This document shows, one piece after another, positions 18,813-27,216 of a DNA stretch of 64,000 nucleotides; position 1 is the stretch's first letter, and every line of letters starts with the position of its first letter. The stretch spans positions 105,571 to 169,570 of the forward strand of contig NZ_JAGTPK010000013.1 of assembly GCF_021147775.1 (NCBI RefSeq), given 5' to 3'. Source of the DNA: Pseudomonas californiensis. GTDB taxonomy: Bacteria; Pseudomonadota; Gammaproteobacteria; Pseudomonadales; Pseudomonadaceae. The notes beneath the pieces were generated by a model that saw only the letters and a program-made list of their open reading frames with translations, had not been told where the DNA came from and made no database searches. The translations under genes and the position numbers were made by a program.

Positions 18813-19334
18813 TCAGAGTGGCGTTGGCTGGATGATTTCGACCCAGTAGCCGTCCGGGTCCTTGATGAAAGCGAGGCTGTTCATGCGGCCGTCGGCCAGA
18901 CGTTTCTGGAAATCCACGCCCAGGCTTTCGAACCGCTCGCAGGCGGCTTTCACATCGGGTACAGAGACGCAGATGTGACCGAAGCCACGAGGGTCGCTGT
19001 TGCCGTTGTGGTAAACGGCGGACGAATCGTTCTCGGTGCCGTGGTTGTGGGTCAGTTCCAGAATGCCTGGAATCGACTTCATCCATTCATTGCGTGCCGC
19101 GTCATCGTGCGGGATCTGGGCTTTGTCGACCAGTGCCAGAAAGTACAGGCTGAATTCCGCGTCGGGGAAGTCACGTTTTTCGACCAGGCTGAAGCCCAGT
19201 ACGCGAGTGTAGAAGTCCAGTGACTTGGTGATGTCCTTGACGCGCAGCATGGTGTGGTTGAACACGAAACGCTGGGTCGCTGCCTCGGGCTCGGCCGTCA
19301 CGCCAGGAAAAGTGTTGAGTTCGTGCAAGCTCAT
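18813..19334 (-). CDS. gloA: Lactoylglutathione lyase (glyoxalase I)
   Basis: Converts the methylglyoxal-glutathione hemithioacetal to S-lactoylglutathione. 173 residues, the longer Pseudomonas/eukaryote-like type. Motifs: FNHTMLRVKDITKSLDFYTRVLGF (first metal ligand His), ELTHNHGTEND (Glu ligand) and GFGHICVSVPDVKAACERFE, with the C-terminal FIKDPDGYWVEIIQP. This longer type is usually zinc-dependent. Confidence 0.94.
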   Translation of the reverse strand: MSLHELNTFPGVTAEPEAATQRFVFNHTMLRVKDITKSLDFYTRVLGFSLVEKRDFPDAEFSLYFLALVDKAQIPHDDAARNEWMKSIPGILELTHNHGTENDSSAVYHNGNSDPRGFGHICVSVPDVKAACERFESLGVDFQKRLADGRMNSLAFIKDPDGYWVEIIQPTPL

Positions 19335-19469
19335 GCAATCTCCAAATATTCAAATAGGGCCGAATGATACGGGGGCAGGGCGGCGTGTGCCAAACCTGAG
19401 CCGGATAAAAACTCGGTACCTCTTGCTCGCGACAGGCGACAGGCTCAGAATTTCCGGCCGACCGTTCTG

Positions 19470-20033
19470 ATGGCCATGCTCATGATTTTCCTGCAATGCC
19501 GCTCTGCTGTGTTGAGCCTGTGCCTGGCAATGGCCGCTACAGAGGTTCATGCCAATGATGCGATGATTACCTGGCCCGCGGGCTGGGAAGTGGAGTCGTT
19601 ACCGATCGATACCGGCGTGGCGGCTCAACCGTCCGTGCAAATCAGACAACGGGCGGTAAAAAACGATCAGCTCGGAAATCCGATCATGGTCATGGAGCTG
19701 ACTCAGACCCGGTTGACGCCCGGTCATGAAGTGAATGTGCACGGCGTGTTGCTGGAAATGCGCAAGTCCATCCAGGTCAATTTCGCTCGCAGCGGTCTGC
19801 AAAGCGCCTGTACGCCGGTGCGAGACGGCGTGCTGGGTGATGTGCCTGCGCTGGAGACTACCTGCACCATCACTCAGAATGGCGTGCATGCGCTGACTCA
19901 GACGTTGGTCGCTGCCGCCAGCAAGGACAGGGCCTGGTCGTTGTCTTACGCAGGGTCCGCTCAAGGCTATGCGGACAACAAGGAGCAAGCGTTGCAGATT
20001 CGAAACAGCTTGAAACTGGAGGCGGCGCCTTGA
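19470..20033 (+). CDS. Secreted/periplasmic protein, DUF4946-like
   Basis: 187 residues with an N-terminal signal sequence (hydrophobic stretch about residues 4-24, cleavage likely after VHA). The mature part begins ITWPAGWEVESLP and has a paired-Cys region (SACTPVR, ETTCTITQNG). I associate this with the Pseudomonas DUF4946 family of unknown function, with moderate confidence. Start choice among ATGs at 19470, 19476 and 19482 is open because no clear ribosome binding site is seen. Confidence 0.7.
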   Translation: MAMLMIFLQCRSAVLSLCLAMAATEVHANDAMITWPAGWEVESLPIDTGVAAQPSVQIRQRAVKNDQLGNPIMVMELTQTRLTPGHEVNVHGVLLEMRKSIQVNFARSGLQSACTPVRDGVLGDVPALETTCTITQNGVHALTQTLVAAASKDRAWSLSYAGSAQGYADNKEQALQIRNSLKLEAAP

Positions 20034-20062
20034 GGCGATGGGGATACCCACTTTTTCGCAGG

Positions 20063-20088
20063 CAAAAAGAAGCCCGCCGAGGCGGGCA
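20063..20088 (-). terminator. Minus-strand terminator without an assigned gene
   Basis: GCCCGCC/GGCGGGC hairpin; read on the minus strand it is followed by TTCTTTTTG. On the plus strand no T's follow. Confidence 0.7.
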
Positions 20089-20256
20089 TGGGGCGCTATT
20101 CCTTTAGCGGTCTTCATCATGCAAAAAGGCATGTGAAAAAAGTGTGAAGCTCTGATGCGTTTATCGCCGAGGTCTGAGGGCTTCAAGCCGGTGCCTCTGA
20201 TCGATGGCGCCGGCCCGCGACGATGCTGGATGGCTTCAAATGGAAGGCTATGAAAC

Positions 20257-20283
20257 GCAATTGTTCCCTGTATTAACAATTGC
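20257..20283. promoter_or_regulatory. Perfect 9-bp inverted repeat, possible operator
   Basis: GCAATTGTT and AACAATTGC separated by 9 bases (CCCTGTATT). The heptamer TGAAACG flanks it as a direct repeat at 20251-20257 and 20284-20290. Symmetry of this kind usually marks a dimeric regulator site. Confidence 0.5.
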
Positions 20284-20480
20284 TGAAACGTATCCGGTCG
20301 CAGATTTTTATTGACGCCATTATTTTTTCTTTATTAAAACAGGTTTTGTTGATGATGGACCGGGCAGTTCATTTTGTCTCGAATGTGTTAGGCCAGCATC
20401 GGTTGTATTGACAGACGCTGTCGGCAATGATCATACGCGAGGCAGGGGCTTGCACTAACGAATCGGAAAATGCTGGGCAA

Positions 20481-20507
20481 TAAAAAAGCCCTGCGAGTGC
20501 AGGGCTT
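20481..20507 (-). terminator. Terminator of the MvaT/MvaU-family gene
   Basis: Stem GCCCTGC/GCAGGGC with a 4-nt loop, followed on the minus strand by six T's, about 20 bases after the stop. Confidence 0.92.
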
Positions 20508-20526
20508 CGTTATTGCATAGTTACGA

Positions 20527-20889
20527 TCAGGCACGCAGCCATGCATCAACAGTTTCAACACCGTATTGCTCTTTCCAGGCCTTCAACCCGCGATGGTTGC
20601 CACCTTTGGTTTCAATCAGTTCGCCGGTATGCGGGTTCTGATAAACCTTGACCACGCGTGCGCGGCGACGCTTGGGGCCGGCGGGTGTGACCAGGGAAGT
20701 TGCACTGCCAGGATCAAGAATGGAAATGATGTCGCGCAGGCTTTTGCCGTAGCTGCCCATCAAGTCCTGGAGCTTTTGCTCGAATTCAATTTCCTTCTTA
20801 AGCCCGGCGTCATTCTTCAAGGTTTCCAGCTGCGCCAGCTGTTCTTGAAGGGCTTTTTCTGCTGCTCGAAACTCGGCAAGTCTGGACAA
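20527..20889 (-). CDS. MvaT/MvaU-family H-NS-like nucleoid protein, TTG start
   Basis: 120 residues. The N-terminal coiled-coil oligomerisation part (SRLAEFRAAEKALQEQLAQLE) matches the MvaU/TurA branch more than classic MvaT. KSLRDIISILDP is the linker, and the C-terminal domain has the DNA-binding loop TKGGNHRGLKAWKEQYG. It silences AT-rich, horizontally acquired DNA as a functional analogue of H-NS. The start is a TTG at 20889 with GGAG upstream; extending upstream gives non-family sequence. MvaT versus MvaU cannot be settled without the paralogues. Confidence 0.9.
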   Translation of the reverse strand: MSRLAEFRAAEKALQEQLAQLETLKNDAGLKKEIEFEQKLQDLMGSYGKSLRDIISILDPGSATSLVTPAGPKRRRARVVKVYQNPHTGELIETKGGNHRGLKAWKEQYGVETVDAWLRA

Positions 20890-21371
20890 ATAACACACTC
20901 CGACAATGTAATGGCTGTTGCCAGCCCAATAAAGCGACAAGACAAAACTGTTTGGCTGATCTGTCCATTCGGTGACTGCCCAATACCCGCGTTTCAATCG
21001 TAAAACTAAGCCTTCCGGGCTGGCCAGTACGCAGATACAGGGTAGTTATAAATCATTCGCCCGTAAATGATGCACGTTTTTTTGCAGTTAGAAAACATTC
21101 TTCTTGAAAATGCTAAATGAAATTCAGGTGTGTAGTCACTGTTGGCGACGCTGCGCGTGATATGTGACGAAGCGATGCGTAAGTTATTTCTGATAATAGA
21201 CGCTGTACCAAAACTCATGACGTCTTATTGGCGTCATTAAAAAAAGAAAGGTCTGACAGGTAAATCGTAAATTGCTATCGCGATTAAAGAAATGTCTGAA
21301 GGCTGCGTTGCAGAAGGGCTGGAGGGGAGTGGTGTATGGCGTTTGGCCTGCATTGTTGGTAGCAATGTTTG
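20890..21371. other. AT-rich upstream region of the MvaT-family gene
   Basis: 482 bases with an AT-rich centre (about 21035-21120 and 21185-21290), which suits autoregulation by an MvaT-type protein. No gene is seen. At 21345-21380 a broken hairpin (GGCCTG/CAGGCC outside, CATTG/CAATG inside) overlaps the stop codon of the TPR gene and could act as its weak terminator. Confidence 0.45.
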
Positions 21372-22535
21372 TCACAGGCCTTGCTGAAGTGCGGGGTCGT
21401 CGGGGTTTTGCTGTTCGAGTTCTGCAAGCAGCACCTGCACATTTTGCAGCTGTCCGTTCTCTTTCCAATACTGGATCAGCAGCACTCGTGCCCGGCGATT
21501 GGCTGGTTCGTTCTGGACGATCTGTGCCAATTGTTTTTGCGCAGCTTCCAATTGATCCAGGCCGTGCAGTGCGACCGCCAGGTCGTATCGATAATCGTTG
21601 TTCTCCGGCGCGAGCTCCGACGCCTTGGCGAGGCTGAGCAGCGCATATTCGCCTTGTCCGTGGTCCAACAACCACATCCCGAGGGCGTGCTGCAGCAGGG
21701 ACGATTGTGGATGACGCTCCAGCAAGCCGGCGAACAGAGTGCGGGCTTGTTCGGCCAGGCCTTTTTTGTCCAGCAGTTCGATGTGTGCCAGGGCCGCGTC
21801 AATGTTGGCAGGGTCAAGTGAGATTGCGCGTTGCAAGGCCGCCAGTGCGGGCTCCAGATCACCCGTCTGCAGGTAGAGCCTGGCCAGTTGCAGCTGGTTC
21901 TGTGCAGAGGGCGGCTGACTTTTCAGTGACTCTTGGCTGGCTTCGGCACTTTGCTGCAGTACGGCGAAATAAAGCCCGAGATCATCCGGTGACAGGCCCA
22001 GCAGTGCAGTGGTAGCGCTGAACCTCACGGATTGCTCCTTGTCATCCAGCAACGGTCCGAGCAACAGACTGCGCTGACTGTTGGAAACCAGCCTGACTGT
22101 CACGCCGATTGCAGCCTGACGAACTTGCGCAGATTCATCCTTGAGCGCGGCATTCAGCAATTTCAGAGCCTGAGGGCTGGGGTAGTTGCTGAGTTCTGCC
22201 AGGAGGTCGATACGGTGGGCGTCGGACAAGTCCGTTCGCGCCAGTTGTTGATACAGCACTCGGGCAGCGCCTGGCTTGCCGTTGTGCGCCTGATCGAATG
22301 CCTGGTTGTAGGTGTGACTGAGGTTGGCGGGGGCCGGTTGTACCGGTGCGCTTCGCCACCACCAGAATGTCAGCAACAGTATTGTTGCCAGCAATGTGAC
22401 GGTCAGAGCTATGGCCTGGCGACGTCGAGTCGTGGCTTTGGACGATGGGTGTAGTGAGGGCAGGGTGGGCATGCCGATATCCAGTGCTTGACTGCTCGCA
22501 GCTTCGGGGAGCGACTCACACCTGTCAAACGTCAT
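21372..22535 (-). CDS. Membrane-anchored TPR/HEAT-repeat protein
   Basis: About 387 residues from ATG 22535; ATG 22472 is an alternative. A single membrane segment (ALTVTLLATILLLTFWWW) lies near residue 45-65 after a basic stretch. Next come HEAT-like units (ALKDESAQVRQAAIGVTVRL, DDKEQSVRFSATTALLGL), then TPR units (ARLYLQTGDLEPALAALQRAISLDP, ELAPENNDYRYDLAVALHGLDQLEAAQ). Probably an inner-membrane protein with a periplasmic scaffold. An even longer frame to 22604 would cross the terminator of the preceding operon, so it is rejected. Confidence 0.75.
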   Translation of the reverse strand: MTFDRCESLPEAASSQALDIGMPTLPSLHPSSKATTRRRQAIALTVTLLATILLLTFWWWRSAPVQPAPANLSHTYNQAFDQAHNGKPGAARVLYQQLARTDLSDAHRIDLLAELSNYPSPQALKLLNAALKDESAQVRQAAIGVTVRLVSNSQRSLLLGPLLDDKEQSVRFSATTALLGLSPDDLGLYFAVLQQSAEASQESLKSQPPSAQNQLQLARLYLQTGDLEPALAALQRAISLDPANIDAALAHIELLDKKGLAEQARTLFAGLLERHPQSSLLQHALGMWLLDHGQGEYALLSLAKASELAPENNDYRYDLAVALHGLDQLEAAQKQLAQIVQNEPANRRARVLLIQYWKENGQLQNVQVLLAELEQQNPDDPALQQGL

Positions 22536-22561
22536 TCGTTGGGTGGTCCACAAACGCAGAC

Positions 22562-22593
22562 AAAAAAGGCCTCGCATCCGGAGATGCGAGGCC
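22562..22593 (-). terminator. Terminator of the mexEF-oprN operon
   Basis: Perfect 11-bp stem GGCCTCGCATC/GATGCGAGGCC with a 4-nt loop, followed on the minus strand by six T's, 23 bases after the outer-membrane gene. Confidence 0.93.
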
Positions 22594-22615
22594 TGTTCAT
22601 GCAATTTTCAACGCG

Positions 22616-24013
22616 TCAGGCCTGCGGTTGCCAGCCACCGCCCAGCGCTTTGTAAATGGCGACAATGCCACGGTACAGATCGATTTCCGCTTGCGCCTGC
22701 GAGTCTTCGGCGGCCAGTCGCTCGCGCTCGGCATCCAGCAGGACCAGAAAGTCCGCTGTGCCTTCGCGGTATTGCACTGACGCCAGTCTCGCGGCCGCAC
22801 GACTGGATTCACTCTGGCGAATCAATGAAAGCAATCGCTGCTGGCGCTTGTCGTAATCGCTGAACGCATTTTCCGACTCCTCCAGTGCGAGCAGAACCTG
22901 CTGCTCGTAAGTCGCCAAGGCACCTTCGGCATCTGCGTCGGCGCTGCGAATTTGCGCCCGGACACTGCCAAGGTCGAACGCTGCTCAGGTAATGCTCGGG
23001 CCCAATGACCAGGCTCGTGCGGCAGACGAGCCGATCTGCGAGCCGCGCCCGGCGGTGAAGCCAAGGAAACCGCTGAGGCTGACCCGCGGGAACAGATCAG
23101 CAGTCGCCACACCGATACGGGCAGTCGAGGCAGCCAACTGGCGCTCGGCAGCACGCACATCAGGGCGATTGCGCAGCACCTGCGTCGGATCGCCGATTGG
23201 CAACGCCTTGGCGATGGCTGGCAGCCTGGTCGGGCTCAGGTCGACGCTGAGGCTTTCCGGTCTCTCGCCCAGCAGGGTAGCGATTCGATTGCGTTGGCGA
23301 ACCTGTTCAGCCTGCAGCTGCGGAACCGTCGCCTCTACGGCAGCTAGACGGGCATCGGCACGCACTACGTCCAGTTCATTGCCTACGCCAGCGTCACGCA
23401 ATTGGGTGGTGACATCCTGTGAACTGTGCTGATTTTTCAGGTTGTCGCGTGCTATGGCTTCGCGCAACTGAGCGCCACGCAATTGGCCGTAGGCATCGAC
23501 TACCTCGGCGATCAGTGTCACCTGAAGCTGATACAGGTTGGCCTCGGCGGCCTCCTGATCGGCATTGCTGGCTTCGAGCTGGCGCTGAATGCGACCGAAC
23601 AGGTCAACCTCCCAGGCCATGTCCAGACCCAGATCGTAGCGCTCGGTATTAACTCGGCGCTCGGTAACGCCTGGCTGCTGACCTTTGCCCAGATCGCTGC
23701 TGGCCCGGCTGGTAATGACCGGCATGGCGTCGTTGGCGACGTCGTCACGAATTGCCCGTGCAGCCTTCAAACGAGCAAACGCTACGCGCAGGTCACGGTT
23801 GCCATTGAGGGACTGGGCAACCAGTTTGGTCAGGGTCGGGTCCTCGAACTGCTGCCACCAGAGCGTATCCACCTTGGTACGGTCATAGTTGCCCTGTGTT
23901 GCCGAGGCCAGTTTGGCCGGAGCAGTGTCGGGCGCTTTGTAGTCCGGGCCGACGGCACAGGCCGCCAGCGCCAGAACCAGCAGGCTCGGGACGAAGAGTT
24001 TAAGCGTGCTCAT
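22616..24013 (-). pseudogene. oprN: Outer-membrane efflux lipoprotein (OprN-type), interrupted by in-frame TGA
   Basis: Outer-membrane channel of the MexEF pump. From ATG 24013 the frame has a lipobox (LALAACAVGPDY), the two OEP repeats and ends WQPQA at 22616; 465 codons, normal length. Codon 343 (22987-22985) is TGA in the context PSIT-stop-AAFDLGSVRAQ. Family members have Trp here (S-W-x-A-F-D-L-G), so a TGG to TGA change is the simplest reading. Both sides stay in one frame. The truncated 342-residue product would lack the last part of the second repeat and should not form a channel. Its ATG overlaps the mexF TGA by one base. Read-through or a sequencing error is possible. Confidence 0.85.
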
Positions 24014-27000
24014 CAATGCATCTCCGCGGGCAGTGTTTGCAATTTCTGCGCTTTGGCGGCCTTGCGGGCCTCCTGGCGCTCGACGAAGTTACGGATCAGC
24101 ACATAGAACACCGGCGTCAGCAGCAGGCCGAAGAAGGTTACGCCGAGCATCCCGGAGAACACCGCCACGCCCATGGCATGGCGCATTTCGGCACCGGCAC
24201 CGCTGGACAGCACGAGCGGTACAACGCCCATGATGAATGCGAACGAGGTCATCAGGATCGGTCGCAGACGCAGGCGGCAGGCTTCCAGTACTGCGTCCAG
24301 CGGGCTCATGCCTTCAAGCTGTTTGTCTTTGGCAAACTCCACGATCAGGATCGCGTTCTTGCACGCCAGGCCCACCAGTACGATCAGGCCGATCTGGGTG
24401 AAGATGTTGTTGTCGCTGCCCGCAATCATGACCCCGGCGATAGCCGACAATAACGTCATAGGAACGATCAGGATGACCGCCAGTGGCAGGCTCCAGCTCT
24501 CGTATTGAGCCGCCAGTACCAGGAACGCCAGCAACACACAGAGCGGGAAGACGAACAGTGCCGTGTTGCCCGACAGGATCTGCTGGTAGGTCAGGTCGGT
24601 CCATTCGTACACCATGCCATTTGGCAACTCCTCCTTGAGCAGTTTTTCGACAGCTGCCTGCGCCTGTCCAGAGCTGTAGCCCGGTGCAGCACCGCCGTTG
24701 ATTTCGGCAGTAATGAAGCCGTTGTAGTGCATTACGCGGTCGGGCCCTGCGGTGTCGCTGACCTTGACGAAAGTGGCCAGCGGAATCATTTCGCCCAGAT
24801 TGTTGCGTACCTTGAGCTGACCGATCTGATCGCCATCCTGACGGAACTGCTGCTCAGCCTGAACGTTGACCTGATAGGTGCGGCCGAAGCGGTTGAAGTC
24901 ATTGGCATACAACGAGCCCATGTAAACCTGCAGCGTATCGAAGATGTCGCTGATGGCCACGCCGTGGGTCTTGGCTTTTTCACGGTCGATGGCAGCGTCG
25001 ACCTGCGGTACGTTCACTGTGTAGCTGGTGAACAGGCCTGCCAGCTCAGGCACGCTACGGCTCTTGGCGATAATGTTCTGGGTTTCCTTGTACAGCTCGT
25101 CGTAACCCAGGTTGCCACGGTCTTCGATCTGCAGGCGGAAGCCGCCGATGGTACCCAGCCCTTGCACCGGCGGAGGCGGGAAGATCGCCATGTACGCTTC
25201 CTGGATGGACGCGAACTGACCGTTCAGTGCGCCGGCAATGGCGTTCGCCGACTGGCTGGGGTCTGTGCGCTGATCAAACGGCTTGAGGGCAACGAAGACC
25301 ACGCCGTTGTTGGGGCTGTTGGTGAAACCGTTGATCGACAGGCCCGGGAAGGCGATCGCGTTCTCGACACCCGGCTGTTTCAGCGCGAGTTCCGACATGC
25401 GTTTGATCACGTCTTCGGTACGGTCCAGGCTGGCAGCGTCCGGCAACTGAGCGAACGCCACCAGGTATTGCTTGTCCTGGCTCGGTACGAAGCCGGTGGG
25501 TGTGCTGGCGAAACCCAACCAGGTCAGCACCATCAGGCCTGCGTACACCAGCAAGGCGATACCGCTGCTGCGAATGACCCGTGCAACGGTGCCGACATAG
25601 CCATGGCTGGCCTTCTCGAAGAAACGGTTGAACGGGCGGAACAACCAGCCACCCAGAAGGCGGTCCAGGAAGCGCGAGAAGCGGTCCTTGGGTGCGTCGT
25701 GGCTTTTGAGCAATACGGCTGCAAGCGCGGGCGACAGGGTCAGCGAGTTGAACGCCGAGATCACGGTCGAGATGGCGATGGTCAGGGCGAACTGTTTGTA
25801 GAACTGCCCGGTGAGGCCGGAAATGAAGGCCGCCGGAATGAACACTGCACAGAGCACCAGGGCCGTGGCGATGATCGGACCGGTCACTTCGGCCATCGCC
25901 TTGTGCGTGGCCTCGACAGGCTTGAGCCCCAGTTCGATGTTTCGCTCGACGTTCTCGACCACCACAATGGCGTCATCCACGACGATCCCGATCGCCAGCA
26001 CCAGTCCGAACAGTGACAGCGCGTTGAGCGAAAAGCCGAACATGTGCATCACGGCGAAGGTACCGATCAGCGAAACGGGTACAGCCACCAACGGAATGAT
26101 CGATGCACGCCAGGTCTGCAGGAACAGAATCACCACCAGCACCACCAGAATCAGTGCTTCGAACAGCGTGTGGATGACCGCTTCAATGGAGCCGCGCACG
26201 AAGATAGTCGGGTCGTAGACGATGCTGTAGTCCATCCCTTCAGGGAAGCCTTTTTTCAGCTCGGCCATCTTGGCCCGCACATCGTTGGAGATATCGATGG
26301 CGTTGGAGCCCGGACGCTGGAAGATCGGGATCGCCACCGCCGGCTGGTTATTGAGCAGCGAGCGCAAGGCATACTGGCTGGAGCCAAGCTCGACTCGAGC
26401 AACGTCCTTTAGGCGCGTGATTTCACCGTCGGCGCCGGAACGTATCACGACGTTTTCGAACTCTTCCTCGCTGACCAGACGACCTTGCGTGTTGATTGAC
26501 ATCTGGAAGCTGGTGGCATTCGGGGAGGGCGGTGCGCCCAGTTGACCGGCAGCAACCTGACGGTTCTGTTCACGAATCGCGTTGACCACGTCGGTGGCGG
26601 TCAGGTTGCGTGAAGCGGTCTTGTTCGGATCAAGCCAGACACGCAACGAGTAGTCGCCCATGCCGAACAGCTGTACGTCACCCACGCCACCCAGACGGGC
26701 CAGCTCATCCTTGATGTTGAGCACCGCGTAGTTGGACAGGTAAAGCATGTCGTAGCGCTGATCCGGGGAGGTCAAGTGCACGACCATGGTCAGGTCAGGG
26801 GAAGCCTTGTCCACGGTAATACCGATCCGCGTCACCTCTTCCGGCAGTTTGGGCTCGGTCCGGGTGACACGGTTCTGCACCTGCACCTGCGCATTGTCCA
26901 GGTCGGTACCCAGCGCGAAGGTGATGGTCAGGGTCAGCTTGCCGTCCGCGGTCGCCTGCGACGACATGTAGAGCATGTTCTCGACGCCGGTGATGGCCTG

Positions 27001-27204
27001 CTCAAGTGGCGAGGCTACGGTTTCGCCAATCACCTTGGGGTTGGCGCCAGGGAAGTTGGCACGCACCACCACGGTAGGCGGCACGACTTCCGGGTATTCA
27101 CTGATCGGCAACTGGAACAGCGAGATCGCACCGGCGATCAGGATCAGCAGCGAAAGCACCGCCGCAAAGATCGGCCGCGAGATAAAGAATTTGGAGAAGT
27201 TCAT
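24013..27204 (-). CDS. mexF: RND efflux transporter, MexF type
   Basis: Inner-membrane proton-driven drug pump, 1063 residues, full length for HAE1-type RND. MNFSKFFISRPIFAAVLSLLI at the start, GANPKVIGETVASPLEQAI, the TM4 motif GLVLAIGIVVDDAIVVVENVERN with the proton-relay Asp pair, EVTGPIIATALVLCAVFIPAAFISG, and a second membrane block ending in LTPVFYVLIRNFVERQEARKAAKAQK. Middle gene of mexE-mexF-oprN. MexEF homologues export chloramphenicol, quinolones and signalling molecules. With oprN interrupted, it would need another outer-membrane channel. Confidence 0.94.
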   Translation of the reverse strand: MNFSKFFISRPIFAAVLSLLILIAGAISLFQLPISEYPEVVPPTVVVRANFPGANPKVIGETVASPLEQAITGVENMLYMSSQATADGKLTLTITFALGTDLDNAQVQVQNRVTRTEPKLPEEVTRIGITVDKASPDLTMVVHLTSPDQRYDMLYLSNYAVLNIKDELARLGGVGDVQLFGMGDYSLRVWLDPNKTASRNLTATDVVNAIREQNRQVAAGQLGAPPSPNATSFQMSINTQGRLVSEEEFENVVIRSGADGEITRLKDVARVELGSSQYALRSLLNNQPAVAIPIFQRPGSNAIDISNDVRAKMAELKKGFPEGMDYSIVYDPTIFVRGSIEAVIHTLFEALILVVLVVILFLQTWRASIIPLVAVPVSLIGTFAVMHMFGFSLNALSLFGLVLAIGIVVDDAIVVVENVERNIELGLKPVEATHKAMAEVTGPIIATALVLCAVFIPAAFISGLTGQFYKQFALTIAISTVISAFNSLTLSPALAAVLLKSHDAPKDRFSRFLDRLLGGWLFRPFNRFFEKASHGYVGTVARVIRSSGIALLVYAGLMVLTWLGFASTPTGFVPSQDKQYLVAFAQLPDAASLDRTEDVIKRMSELALKQPGVENAIAFPGLSINGFTNSPNNGVVFVALKPFDQRTDPSQSANAIAGALNGQFASIQEAYMAIFPPPPVQGLGTIGGFRLQIEDRGNLGYDELYKETQNIIAKSRSVPELAGLFTSYTVNVPQVDAAIDREKAKTHGVAISDIFDTLQVYMGSLYANDFNRFGRTYQVNVQAEQQFRQDGDQIGQLKVRNNLGEMIPLATFVKVSDTAGPDRVMHYNGFITAEINGGAAPGYSSGQAQAAVEKLLKEELPNGMVYEWTDLTYQQILSGNTALFVFPLCVLLAFLVLAAQYESWSLPLAVILIVPMTLLSAIAGVMIAGSDNNIFTQIGLIVLVGLACKNAILIVEFAKDKQLEGMSPLDAVLEACRLRLRPILMTSFAFIMGVVPLVLSSGAGAEMRHAMGVAVFSGMLGVTFFGLLLTPVFYVLIRNFVERQEARKAAKAQKLQTLPAEMH

Positions 27205-27216
27205 CGGACGAGTCCC

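Larger units (their letters stand above)
20034..20526. other. Gene-free 493-bp region with terminator and palindrome; possible sRNA locus
   Basis: No convincing coding frame. It holds a minus-strand terminator at 20063-20088 that belongs to no known gene, a long perfect palindrome at 20257-20283, AT-rich sequence at 20305-20340 and the terminator of the MvaT-family gene at 20481-20507. The unassigned terminator suggests a minus-strand transcript of up to about 400 nt. Confidence 0.45.

Noticed and set aside
19599..20279. Long minus-strand open frame (226 codons)
   Set aside because: It lies antisense to the signal-peptide-bearing DUF4946-like gene and crosses a terminator hairpin; its composition is that of a shadow frame.
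22500..22604. Longer N-terminus for the TPR protein
   Set aside because: It would start before the perfect terminator hairpin of the efflux operon and be transcribed through it; the ATG at 22535 is the first sensible start.
24505..26016. Plus-strand open frame of 503 codons
   Set aside because: Entirely antisense to mexF; its length follows from the GC-rich codon use of mexF and it has no recognisable domain.
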